A program made the position numbers and the translations under genes. DNA of 64,000 nt from Thermoleophilia bacterium (GTDB lineage: Bacteria; Actinomycetota; Thermoleophilia; Miltoncostaeales; Miltoncostaeaceae). Of this stretch, positions 9,654-17,216 are shown in pieces. Position 1 is the stretch's first letter. Each line of letters begins with the position of its first letter. Location of the stretch: assembly GCA_028285405.1 (NCBI GenBank), contig JANQPH010000037.1, forward strand, positions 22,962 to 86,961. The letters run 5' to 3'. The notes below the pieces were generated by a model. It did no database searches, was not told the DNA's origin, and worked only from the letters and a program-made list of their open reading frames with translations.

Positions 9654-9659
9654 TAGAAT
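9654..9659 (+). promoter_or_regulatory. -10 box (TAGAAT), likely leaderless
   Basis: TAGAAT lies 9 nt before the ATG at 9669 in the short gap after the Ppx/GppA stop. No ribosome binding site is evident, so initiation at the 5-prime end of the mRNA is likely. Confidence 0.55.
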
Positions 9660-9668
9660 GCGCAGGTC

Positions 9669-9914
9669 ATGGGGGAGACCGCGACAGACGTCGCATCGTC
9701 GGTCGACAAGGTCGTCGACTCGATCAGGGCCGCCCAGCGGCCCGAGGACGAGCGCCGCCTGATCTACGCGAAGGGCGAGAACACCCGCCACATCCGGCAC
9801 GACCAGATCCTCGAGCGGTGGCCGATCCTGGCCGAGGACTGGGCTCGCCGGATCGAGGACGCGCGCCTGGCGGCGGTCGACCGGACCCCCGGGCAGGCCA
9901 CCTTCGGCCGCTAG
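9669..9914 (+). CDS. Small hypothetical soluble protein
   Basis: This 81-residue protein has no recognised domain. It is highly charged and predicted helical (DKVVDSIRAAQRPEDERRLI, then HDQILERWPILAEDWARRI). It has its own -10 box and ends about 50 nt before tRNA-Leu. Codon third positions are strongly G/C, like its neighbours, which supports coding. Confidence 0.6.
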   Translation: MGETATDVASSVDKVVDSIRAAQRPEDERRLIYAKGENTRHIRHDQILERWPILAEDWARRIEDARLAAVDRTPGQATFGR

Positions 9915-9965
9915 CGGCGGTCGCCTTTCCGGCCGCGGCGGGGCCGCCTACGCTGTCGGTCCACG

Positions 9966-10048
9966 GCCGGAGTGGCGGAATCGGTAGACGCGGGGGACTT
10001 AAAATCCCCGGCCCGATGGGCGTCCGGGTTCGAGTCCCGGCTCCGGCA
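9966..10048 (+). tRNA. tRNA-Leu (anticodon TAA)
   Basis: This is a class II tRNA of 83 nt. The acceptor arms GCCGGAG (9966-9972) and CTCCGGC (10041-10047) pair fully, with discriminator A10048. The anticodon stem GGGGA/TCCCC encloses loop CTTAAAA with anticodon TAA at 10000-10002. A long variable arm and a T-arm with TTCGAGT follow. CCA is not encoded. A possible -10 box TACGCT lies at 9949-9954. A repeat element begins 4 nt after the 3-prime end. Confidence 0.96.
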
Positions 10049-10052
10049 TCCT

Positions 10053-10121
10053 GTGAGCTGAACCCGAGAACGACGGACGCCTTGCGTTCGTCGGTCGCAG
10101 GTGTTCAGCGAGAGGACGCAG
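10053..10121 (+). repeat. M1 repeat module, copy A
   Basis: This 69-nt element directly follows tRNA-Leu. It has an outer stem CTGAAC (10058-10063)/GTTCAG (10103-10108) and an inner hairpin with 10-nt arms at 10071-10080 and 10084-10093. It ends in GCGAGAGGACGCAG. Two further full copies of exactly the same length lie at 57023-57091 (minus) and 59376-59444. Confidence 0.85.
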
Positions 10122-10127
10122 CGGGGC

Positions 10128-10323
10128 GGCAAGGAGGGCACAGGGCCCCGGCCCACCGCCGCCGACCCCCTGGTCGGCGTGTCAATGTCAACGGGGCCGG
10201 TTGCCCGACGCGCAGGGCGCAGCGCTTTGCCCTTGGGGCACTTGGTCCGTCGCATCGAGGCAAGAAGCCTCGATGCTCATCTGCGGGGTGCCCCGAGGGT
10301 GAAGTGACCGGCCGGAGTTCGGG
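10128..10323 (+). repeat. M2 repeat module, copy A
   Basis: This element of about 196 nt runs from GGCAAGGAGGGCACAG to CCGGCCGGAGTTCGGG. It contains the invariant core at 10207-10233, a CCGACC/GGTCGG hairpin (10162-10177), a hairpin GCATCGAGGC/GCCTCGATGC, and the terminal GAAGTGACCGGCCG block. It fills the gap between tRNA-Leu and the next gene together with M1. Any short reading frame through it is not credible as a gene. Confidence 0.85.
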
Positions 10324-10412
10324 ACGACGTGCGCGGCCGGCGAGGGATCATCGACACCGGCCTCTCTGCGAAGCTCTCACGCGTGGTCCTCTTCAAGCGG
10401 TCATACCTCGTC

Positions 10413-11006
10413 ATGCTGCACGCGGATCTCTACCCGCCCAACCGTGTCGCGATCCGCGTCGAGGGCAAGCCGGGCCGCTGGCCCGAGCTCGAGGACGGCG
10501 ACCGTCTGACGATGGCCGTCGGGTTCTGTGCGCTCGCCGCGGCCAAGACGGCGGCGAGCCGGCTGGAGCCGCTGAAGGAGAGCTTTCGGAACGTGGCGAC
10601 CGCGATCGCGCAGACGCAGACCGGCGCGCTCGCGAGCGACGTCGCTCCGCTCGACGTGTTCAGCGCCCCCGGCATGCTCGAGGTCGTCGAGTGGCACGGC
10701 CCCGGGCAGGTCGAGATCGAGGCCGACCTGGTCGGCTCGGCCGCAGGGCGCACCCCCCGGATCCGCACGGAGCCGAAGACATCCGGGCCGACCCGCGAGA
10801 TCGCCGCCCTCGGTGCCCTGATCGCGACCGCGAACCACGCCGATCCCGATCTGCGTCTCAGTCTGGCCTTCGGGGTAGAGGGCATGCTCGCCTGGTATCG
10901 CCAGTCCGCGGCCTCGTCGTCGGCGAAGGACGTGCTCACGTTCGCGATGGCGCATGCCGGCGAGCGTCTCGACGAGATCGGTCGCTCGCTGCCCGCCGGG
11001 GTCTAG
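10413..11006 (+). CDS. Hypothetical protein, unknown function
   Basis: I do not recognise this protein (197 residues from ATG 10413). It has no membrane segment. The N-terminus MLHADLYPPNRVAIRVEGKP suggests a beta-rich fold; the C-terminal half is helical and ends in LDEIGRSLPAGV. Codon third positions are strongly G/C-biased across this frame, supporting coding. Start is uncertain: GTG 10383 and GTG 10329 are in frame, but the extra sequence uses rarer codons and approaches the repeat. It converges with the chaperone modulator gene; the two stops overlap at 11003-11006. Confidence 0.6.
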   Translation: MLHADLYPPNRVAIRVEGKPGRWPELEDGDRLTMAVGFCALAAAKTAASRLEPLKESFRNVATAIAQTQTGALASDVAPLDVFSAPGMLEVVEWHGPGQVEIEADLVGSAAGRTPRIRTEPKTSGPTREIAALGALIATANHADPDLRLSLAFGVEGMLAWYRQSAASSSAKDVLTFAMAHAGERLDEIGRSLPAGV

Positions 11007-11350
11007 GCGGAGCCGGGAGGCGGCCGCCCGAGTCGGGCGAGCTGATGCTCCAGCTCGGCGATGCGCGCCAGCAGCTCGCACGCGAGGACCGAGCCGGGAC
11101 CGTTCAGGTCGAGGTCCCGGGCCAGGCGAACGCAGCGGGCGACGTCCTCGGCGGCGCGTCGCGGCCAGACCGGGGGATCCGACCCGGCGACCGGCTCGGC
11201 GAGCCCGAGGGCCAGGAGCTCCTTGACGATTGTCGCCGGGACGCCGGCCTCCTCGGCGATCTCGTCCAGCCCGACCGGGTCCTCGGGGGCACCGCCCGTC
11301 CGCCACGTCACGAGCTCCACCTGCACGCGCGTGATCGAGCGCTCGCTCAT
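11003..11350 (-). CDS. CbpM-like chaperone modulator (MerR-type HTH)
   Basis: The 115-residue protein has an N-terminal MerR-like winged helix (VGLDEIAEEAGVPATIVKEL) and a C-terminal helix (CELLARIAELEHQLARLG). This is the layout of CbpM, which binds and inhibits the J-domain protein CbpA, and is also related to HspR. Its ATG overlaps the stop of the J-domain gene by 4 nt, giving the conserved cbpA-cbpM pairing. No HAIR operator was found nearby. Confidence 0.75.
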   Translation of the reverse strand: MSERSITRVQVELVTWRTGGAPEDPVGLDEIAEEAGVPATIVKELLALGLAEPVAGSDPPVWPRRAAEDVARCVRLARDLDLNGPGSVLACELLARIAELEHQLARLGRPPPGSA

Positions 11351-12258
11351 CGGCCGCTCCGCGCGTGGAAGTCGCTGGCCTCGGCCAGCTCCTCCCACAG
11401 CTCCTTCGCGCGATCGCTCGGCTCGCCGCTCGGCATCGCGATCTCGATCGTGGCGTAGAGGTCGCCGGGCTCGCCTTTCGGGTTGGGCAGTCCCTGCCCG
11501 CGCAGGCGCAGGCGCTTGCCGCTCGAGCTGCCGGCCGAGACGCTGACCCGGGTCGTGCCGGTCAGGGTCGCCAGCTCGACCCGCTCGCCGAGCGCCGCCT
11601 CCCACGGGGCGACGCGAAGCGTCGTGTGCAGGTCGCGTCCCTCGACGCGAAAGCGCGGATGGGGTCGCAGGCGCGCCTCGAGGAACAGGTCGCCGCGCGG
11701 CGCGTCGCCGAGGCCCTCGCCGCCTCTGCCGGCCATTCGGATCCGCTGACCGTCGGTCACGCCCTTCGGGATCGTGACGTCGACCGTATCGCCGTCCGGC
11801 AGGGTGAGCCGTCGAGTTCCCCCGCGCGCGGACTCCTCGAGCGTGACATCGAGCGTCGCCTCGACATCGCCGCCGCGCATGTTCGGCACCCCGCCCGCAC
11901 CCCCGGGCGCCCGCTGGCCGAACAGCTGCGAGAAGAGGTCGTCGTAGGCACCGGGGTCATCGGCTCGCACGGTCCAGCCGTCGGCGTCTCCGTAGGGAGA
12001 GCCCGCCCCGAACGGTCCGGCCCCGGGGGGTGGAGGTCCGGCGGCGCCGTAGCGGTCCCACTCCGCGCGCCGCTCCTCGTCGCTCAGGAGCGCGTAGGCC
12101 TCACCGATCTCCTTGAAGCGCTCCTCGGCGTCGGCCTCTTTGGAGACATCGGGGTGGTGGGTGCGCGCCAGCTTTCTGTACGCGCGCCGGATCTCGTCGT
12201 CTGACGCGCCCTTGTCGACCCCGAGGGTCTCGTAGGGGTCTCGGACCGCCGGGCTCAC
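11347..12258 (-). CDS. J-domain co-chaperone, CbpA/DnaJ type II
   Basis: The 303-residue Hsp40 stimulates the DnaK ATPase. An N-terminal J domain carries the HPD motif at residues 35-37, followed by a Gly/Pro-rich linker and two C-terminal substrate-binding subdomains (from about residue 125). The DnaJ zinc-finger cysteine repeats are absent, which defines the CbpA-like type. It is followed by the overlapping CbpM-like gene. No dnaK or grpE lies nearby, so this is an accessory J protein rather than the main DnaJ. Confidence 0.9.
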   Translation of the reverse strand: MSPAVRDPYETLGVDKGASDDEIRRAYRKLARTHHPDVSKEADAEERFKEIGEAYALLSDEERRAEWDRYGAAGPPPPGAGPFGAGSPYGDADGWTVRADDPGAYDDLFSQLFGQRAPGGAGGVPNMRGGDVEATLDVTLEESARGGTRRLTLPDGDTVDVTIPKGVTDGQRIRMAGRGGEGLGDAPRGDLFLEARLRPHPRFRVEGRDLHTTLRVAPWEAALGERVELATLTGTTRVSVSAGSSSGKRLRLRGQGLPNPKGEPGDLYATIEIAMPSGEPSDRAKELWEELAEASDFHARSGR

Positions 12259-12325
12259 GGGGCAGGCTCACTCGCGGGCATGGCACTCATCATGCGCTCG
12301 CCGACCACCGCGGGCAAGGCCGGGA

Positions 12326-13141
12326 TCAGCTGCGGCGCGCCTCGGCGCGCAGCTCGGCCATCCCCTTGCGACCGGAGATCGCCGCGGCGATCGCGGCCGC
12401 GGGGCCGACCACGGCCAGACCGCCGGCGACGTCGAGCACGTAGTGGTTGCCCGTCACGATCACCGAGATCGTGACCAGGAGGGGATACCCGACCGCGACC
12501 GCGCGACCGAGCTGGCCCGGCAGCAGCATTCCCAGCGCGCCTCCCACGATCGGACTCAGCCCGACGTGCAGGCTCGGCATGGCCGCGATCGGGTTGTAGA
12601 AGGCCTTGGTGAACCCCGAGTTGAGATCGACGGGGGTCCGCTCGCTGACCGAGTCCGGCAGCCCACCCTCCTCGCGGGGCATCAGCCGGGGCGGGGCGAC
12701 CGGCTGCGTGGCGTACCAGATCAGCCCGCCCGTCCAGGCGAGCAGCGAGACGTTCCGGATGAAGGGGTAGGCCGGTCGTCGGAACTGGTACGTGAGGAAG
12801 ATCGACAACGGGAGCGCGACGACCTGGCTGGCGACGTAGGTCATGCCCCAGAACCGCATCCCGAGGTGGTGGCGCTCCACGAAGCTCTGCGCCGCGCCCT
12901 CGATGTCGATCCGAAGCCTGCGCTGGAGGGAGATGATCGAGCGAGCGTGGCGTCGACCGGTCTCGAAGTCGCCCGCCGTGACCGCCCTGACCACGTTGTA
13001 GACCCCGTATGCGCCGGCCATCACGATGGCCTCCTTGCGCCCCGGGCCGGCGGTTGCGGCGACCCGCCGGGCACGCGAGAGCGCTCGGCCGATCCCGCTG
13101 GCCGAGCGGACGGACTTTGCGGTTGAAAATCGCGATGCCAT
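12326..13141 (-). CDS. PAP2-superfamily membrane phosphatase/phosphotransferase
   Basis: The 271-residue integral membrane protein has PAP2 phosphatase motifs: PSLHVG near residue 190 and GNHYVLDV near residue 235, plus an RL-rich segment upstream. Its architecture, with PAP2 in the last third after four or so transmembrane helices, resembles the Aur1/inositolphosphotransferase-like bacterial group. The lipid substrate is unknown. The start at 13141 is the only ATG between an upstream low-complexity stretch and the first helix. It is divergent from the EamA-type transporter gene. Confidence 0.82.
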   Translation of the reverse strand: MASRFSTAKSVRSASGIGRALSRARRVAATAGPGRKEAIVMAGAYGVYNVVRAVTAGDFETGRRHARSIISLQRRLRIDIEGAAQSFVERHHLGMRFWGMTYVASQVVALPLSIFLTYQFRRPAYPFIRNVSLLAWTGGLIWYATQPVAPPRLMPREEGGLPDSVSERTPVDLNSGFTKAFYNPIAAMPSLHVGLSPIVGGALGMLLPGQLGRAVAVGYPLLVTISVIVTGNHYVLDVAGGLAVVGPAAAIAAAISGRKGMAELRAEARRS

Positions 13142-13222
13142 CGGCGTGATCGGGCGCTCCAGCGGCGCGGAATCGTAACATTCGGCCACGACCGCAATCG
13201 TCCGCACAAAGGGGGCAGCTGG

Positions 13223-14092
13223 GTGGTTGCGGGGCTGATCATCGCTGCGGCGGCACTGACGGCCAACCTGGCGGTCGTGCTCACCGCGATCGCCGCTCGA
13301 CGCGAGCCGAAGGGCGATGCGCTCCGCCTCACGCTCCTCACGAGGCTGCTGCGGAGGCGGCTGTGGTGGCTCGCGGTCGGCCTCGACTTCACCGGGGTCG
13401 TGCTGAAGACCGCGGCGCTCCTGGTCGCGCCGCTGACGGTCGTGGCTCCCTCCATGACGCTCGGCCTGTTCGTGCTCGTCGTGTTCGCGGCGCTGTGGCT
13501 CGGCGAGCGACCGAAGCCCACCGGCGTGTTCGGGATCGCGCTGATCGCGGGCGGGGTCGCGCTGGTCGCCCTGCACGCGCCCGAGCGGGAGGTGACGATC
13601 GCGGGTCCGATCCCGTGGGCGATCTCGGTCGGCGTGCTTCTCGGCGGCGCCGTGGTCGTCTATCTCCTCAGCGGCTGGGGGAAACGCGTCGACCCCAGGC
13701 TGATCGCGGTGTCCGTCGGCTTCGCGTGGGCCCTGAACGGACTGCTCGCGAAGCTCATCGCCGACTCGATCGACGTGGGCCGCTGGCTCCTGCTCTCGGT
13801 CGCCATCGTGAGCGCGATCGCCGTGGGGACGCTGGGATACCTCGCGAAGACCAGCGCGCTCCAGTCGGGTCGAGCGGCGATGGTCGAGTCGATCGTCGCG
13901 GTCGTGAACACCCTCGTGCCGGTTGCGCTGGCGCCCGTGCTGTTCGCCGAGGCGTGGCCCACCGATCCCGCGAGCGCGATTCAGCTCGGGGGCGGGCTGA
14001 TCCTGGTCGGCATCGGGGTCTGGTTCGTCACCCGCGTCCAGACGACGACCCTCGAGCGCGCGAAGGCCAAGCCGACAACCGCCAAGGCATAG
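13223..14092 (+). CDS. EamA/DMT-superfamily transporter-like protein
   Basis: The 289-residue protein has about nine hydrophobic segments and the internal duplication typical of drug/metabolite transporters. Conserved patches are LKTAALLVAPLTVVAPSMTL in the first half and AKTSALQSGRAAMVESIVAV in the second. This form matches the NIPA/DMT-like subgroup. The substrate is unknown. GTG 13223 is the first start in frame and the protein opens directly with a transmembrane helix. Confidence 0.82.
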   Translation: MVAGLIIAAAALTANLAVVLTAIAARREPKGDALRLTLLTRLLRRRLWWLAVGLDFTGVVLKTAALLVAPLTVVAPSMTLGLFVLVVFAALWLGERPKPTGVFGIALIAGGVALVALHAPEREVTIAGPIPWAISVGVLLGGAVVVYLLSGWGKRVDPRLIAVSVGFAWALNGLLAKLIADSIDVGRWLLLSVAIVSAIAVGTLGYLAKTSALQSGRAAMVESIVAVVNTLVPVALAPVLFAEAWPTDPASAIQLGGGLILVGIGVWFVTRVQTTTLERAKAKPTTAKA

Positions 14093-14140
14093 GCACTCGG
14101 ACGAGGTGTCGTCGGCCGGTCGACCGGGTGCGAGCCTGCG

Positions 14141-15490
14141 TCAGGCGCGGCTCGAGATCGCCGGCCGGATCGAGGTCCCGGGCGGGGCATCGCCCATCAC
14201 CTCGCGGGCGGCTCGGATCCCGCTCCTGATCGCCCCCTCCATCGTGGCGGGCCAGCCCGTCGCGGTCCACGCGCCGGCGAGGGCGACCCGCTCCAGCGCC
14301 GTTCGGGGGCCGGGGCGGCGCGCCGCCTGCCCGGGCGCGGGCGCAAAGGTCGCCCGCGCCTCTTTCACCACCGCCCAGCCGCGGAGCTTGGCCTCCCGGG
14401 CTGCGGGGATGACACGGGCGAGCTCGTCGGCCATCGACTCCGCCAGCTCGGCTCGCGGCACGCCCATCTCGGCGTGAGCTCCGCTGATCGAGACGACCAC
14501 GTGGGGCTCGCCCGGTGCGCCGGACATCTGGCGCCGGTCGAACACCCACTGGAGCGGGCTGTCGAGCACCGCCACGAACGGGTCCTCGAGGATGCGCCGA
14601 TCGTGGAACAGGTGGACGTTCACGATCGGCGAGTGCCCGAGCCCGGGGTCCTCGGGGAGGGCCGCGGACGCGACCTGGCGGGTCCGCTCGGCGGGGAGCG
14701 CGAGGATCACTCCGTCGGCGCCGAGTTCGGTGCCGTCGCCGAGCCGCACTCCGCCCGGGCCGGCCTCGATGACGGCTTGGCCCCGGAGGACTCGCGACCC
14801 CCGCGCGGTCAGGAACCGCTCGACGGCGGGCTCGACGAGCTGGGACAACGGCACCCGGGACCACCCCACCGCCGAGGCCGTGGGGGAGCTCAGCATGCCT
14901 TCGGTGAAGACGAAGGCCGCGAGCGCCGCGGACACCCGGTGGCTTCGGTCGTTGCACGTCGGCAGCACGACCAGGTCCCAGAACCGCTCGATCGCGTCCT
15001 CCGACTGCCCGTTGTCCGCAAGCCAATCGGAGAACGCCATGCCGTCCAGCCGAGCGCGGCGGCGCGGCCCGAGCGTGCCGAGCTTCGACATCGCCCGCGC
15101 CACGGCTGCTCGCTCCCGCAGCGACAGGTGCGAGTAGGTCGCCAGGGCCTTGGTCAGGTGGAGCGGGCTTGGAAGCCGCGACGTCGCCGCGAGCAGCGCC
15201 GTGGTCCCGTCGCTCCCGAGGACCGGGATGCGCAGCAGCGGCTGGCGGTGGAGGTGACCGTCGGTCCCGAGCAGTCGCATGAGCCGCACGTAGGCCGGGC
15301 AGCAGCCGAGGAAGACGTGCTGGCCGTTGTCGAGCTGGCGACCCTCCTCGTCGGTGAAGCTGAAGGCCCGCCCGCCGAGGAACGGCCGCCGCTCGACCAA
15401 CGTGACCTGCGCTCCGAGGCCAACCGCCTCGCAGGCGGCGGCGATCCCGGCGAGACCGCCCCCGCAGACGACGATCCGGGGCGCGCTCAC
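14141..15490 (-). CDS. hpnE: HpnE, FAD-dependent hydroxysqualene dehydroxylase
   Basis: This 449-residue flavoprotein reduces hydroxysqualene to squalene in the HpnCDE route. The N-terminal dinucleotide-binding motif VCGGGLAGIAAACEA and the following GGRAFSF are diagnostic of the phytoene-desaturase-like family; the C-terminal FAD segment is LAGAWTATGWPATMEGAI. It is the last gene of the hopanoid operon. GTG 15490 overlaps the hpnD stop by 4 nt (GTGA). It acts on the squalene precursor before cyclization by the encoded SHC. Confidence 0.92.
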   Translation of the reverse strand: MSAPRIVVCGGGLAGIAAACEAVGLGAQVTLVERRPFLGGRAFSFTDEEGRQLDNGQHVFLGCCPAYVRLMRLLGTDGHLHRQPLLRIPVLGSDGTTALLAATSRLPSPLHLTKALATYSHLSLRERAAVARAMSKLGTLGPRRRARLDGMAFSDWLADNGQSEDAIERFWDLVVLPTCNDRSHRVSAALAAFVFTEGMLSSPTASAVGWSRVPLSQLVEPAVERFLTARGSRVLRGQAVIEAGPGGVRLGDGTELGADGVILALPAERTRQVASAALPEDPGLGHSPIVNVHLFHDRRILEDPFVAVLDSPLQWVFDRRQMSGAPGEPHVVVSISGAHAEMGVPRAELAESMADELARVIPAAREAKLRGWAVVKEARATFAPAPGQAARRPGPRTALERVALAGAWTATGWPATMEGAIRSGIRAAREVMGDAPPGTSIRPAISSRA

Positions 15491-16347
15491 CTGCCGAGCA
15501 CGACCGAGGCGCTCGTCTTGGCCATCAGCGTGATCTTCTTCGGCGCCGACAGCGAGGCCCGGCCGGCGAACACGTCGTAGCCGCGCCGCTCCAGCGTCCG
15601 CAGGACCTCGCGGTACGTCCGCGAGAGCATCGCCACGCACATGCGCGATCGGCGGTCGAGCATCGGCAGCAGTCGCTCCCCGCGGACCAGGTACGCGCGC
15701 GCCCGCTGGCCCTGGGCCCGCATGAGGTCGCGTAGCTCGGGGGTCATGCGCCCCGCGCTGAGGTCGGCCTCGGTCACGCCCATCTCGGCCATCTCGTCAG
15801 CCGGCAGGTAGATCCGTCCGGCCTCGGCGTCCTCGGCGACGTCGCGCATGATGTTCACGAGCTGCATCCCGACCCCGAGCTCCTCGGCGTGCGCCGGGGC
15901 ATCGTCGTCGCTGAAGCCGAAGATCCAGAGCGACACCAGGCCGACCGCGCCCGCGACCCGATCGCAGTAGCCGCGCAGGTCCGTGAAGGTGGCGTAGCGA
16001 TCGATCGTCAGGTCCATCTCGCAGCCGTCGATCAGATACGTCAGGTGTCGCTCGGGAATCTCGAACCGCCGCACCGTGTCGGCGAGCGCGACGAGCACCG
16101 GGTCGTCCTCCGGCGGCGTCCCCGCGTAACAGGCAGCCAGCTCCTCTCGCCGGGCGCCGATCGCGGTCATCTTGGTCTCGAGGGGTTCCGGCCCGTCGAC
16201 GCTGTCGTCGCAGCGGCGTGAGAACGCGTACGCGGCGTACATCGCCGCCCGGCGCTCGGGTGGAAGGAGCACGAACCCGTAGTAGAAGTTGCGCGCCTCC
16301 TCGCGAGCGATCACGCGACAGCGCTCGTAGGCGGCCTCGACCAGCAT
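15487..16347 (-). CDS. hpnD: HpnD, presqualene diphosphate synthase
   Basis: The 286-residue trans-isoprenyl head-to-head synthase condenses two farnesyl diphosphates to presqualene diphosphate. Aspartate-rich motifs are FSRRCDDSVDG near residue 40 and LVNIMRDVAEDAEAGRIYLP near residue 165. The N-terminal FYYGFVLLPPERRAAMYAAY is typical of HpnD rather than HpnC. The ATG at 16347 shares one base with the hpnC stop (TGATG); GTG 16350 is an alternative. Confidence 0.92.
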   Translation of the reverse strand: MLVEAAYERCRVIAREEARNFYYGFVLLPPERRAAMYAAYAFSRRCDDSVDGPEPLETKMTAIGARREELAACYAGTPPEDDPVLVALADTVRRFEIPERHLTYLIDGCEMDLTIDRYATFTDLRGYCDRVAGAVGLVSLWIFGFSDDDAPAHAEELGVGMQLVNIMRDVAEDAEAGRIYLPADEMAEMGVTEADLSAGRMTPELRDLMRAQGQRARAYLVRGERLLPMLDRRSRMCVAMLSRTYREVLRTLERRGYDVFAGRASLSAPKKITLMAKTSASVVLGR

Positions 16348-17216
16348 CACCGCGGGCCGGTCAGGAGATGGCGGGCGGCCGACGCGGCGATGCGGGCCCG
16401 ACCGATCCGCCCCGGGGCGGGACGGCGGCGCAGGGTGTCGTACGACTGGGCCGCGACGGCGTCGCACATCGCGAGGCCGCCCGCGGTGAAGCCGCGGATG
16501 TCGAGCGCGACGCGTCGCGGCACGAACCGCGCGAGCAGCGCACCCTCCTCGAGCAGCTGGCGAGCCCGGCCGACCTCGAAGGCGATCAGGCGACGGAGCT
16601 CGGGCCGAGCCCGGCTCTCGGCGAGGTCGGCCTCCCGCACGCCGAATGCCTCCATGTCCTCCTGGGGGAGGTAGATGCGGCCGCGCTCGTGCAGGTCTCG
16701 GCGGATGTCCTGCCAGAAGTTGATCAGCTGCAGGCCCATGCAGGTGGCGTCGCTCATCGACGTGCGCCAGCGATCGCGATACCCGAAGACCTGCAGCACC
16801 ATCCGGCCGACGGGTGTCGCCGAGTGGTTGCAGTAGCCCCGCAGGCTCTCGAACGAGTCCCAGCGATTGCGCCGCTGGTCCATGCGGTTGGCCTCGATCA
16901 GCCCGAGGAACGGGTCGAGGTCGAGCTCGCGCCGCTCGACCGCGATCTGGAGCCCGCGAAGGTGCGGGTCGCCGGGTGTGCCCCGGAACGCCTCGCGGAC
17001 GTCGTCCTCCCAGGCGTCGAGGATCGCCAGCCGGGTGCTCGGATCGGCCGCGCCCTCGTCGCCGAGGTCGTCGGTGATCCGGCAGAAGGCGTAGATCGCC
17101 CGCAGATCGGCACGCTCGTCTCGTCGGACGAACCGAAAGGCGACCGGGAAGTTCTCGTCGTGCGAGCGAGCGACGCGCTCGATCGCCTCGGCGGGGTCCA
17201 CCGCGGCAGGGGTCAC
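16347..17216 (-). CDS. hpnC: HpnC, hydroxysqualene synthase
   Basis: The 289-residue squalene/phytoene-synthase-family enzyme converts presqualene diphosphate to hydroxysqualene. Markers are NFPVAFRFV near residue 20, the first aspartate-rich motif AFCRITDDLGDEG, and the second motif LINFWQDIRRDLHERGRIYL. The start is GTG 17216, which overlaps the SHC stop by 4 nt (GTGA). It is paired with HpnD and HpnE in the same operon. Confidence 0.92.
   Translation of the reverse strand: MTPAAVDPAEAIERVARSHDENFPVAFRFVRRDERADLRAIYAFCRITDDLGDEGAADPSTRLAILDAWEDDVREAFRGTPGDPHLRGLQIAVERRELDLDPFLGLIEANRMDQRRNRWDSFESLRGYCNHSATPVGRMVLQVFGYRDRWRTSMSDATCMGLQLINFWQDIRRDLHERGRIYLPQEDMEAFGVREADLAESRARPELRRLIAFEVGRARQLLEEGALLARFVPRRVALDIRGFTAGGLAMCDAVAAQSYDTLRRRPAPGRIGRARIAASAARHLLTGPR

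Noticed and set aside
10053..10323. Integron attC sites
   Set aside because: The elements lack the R-box/L-box core sites, and no integrase is present.
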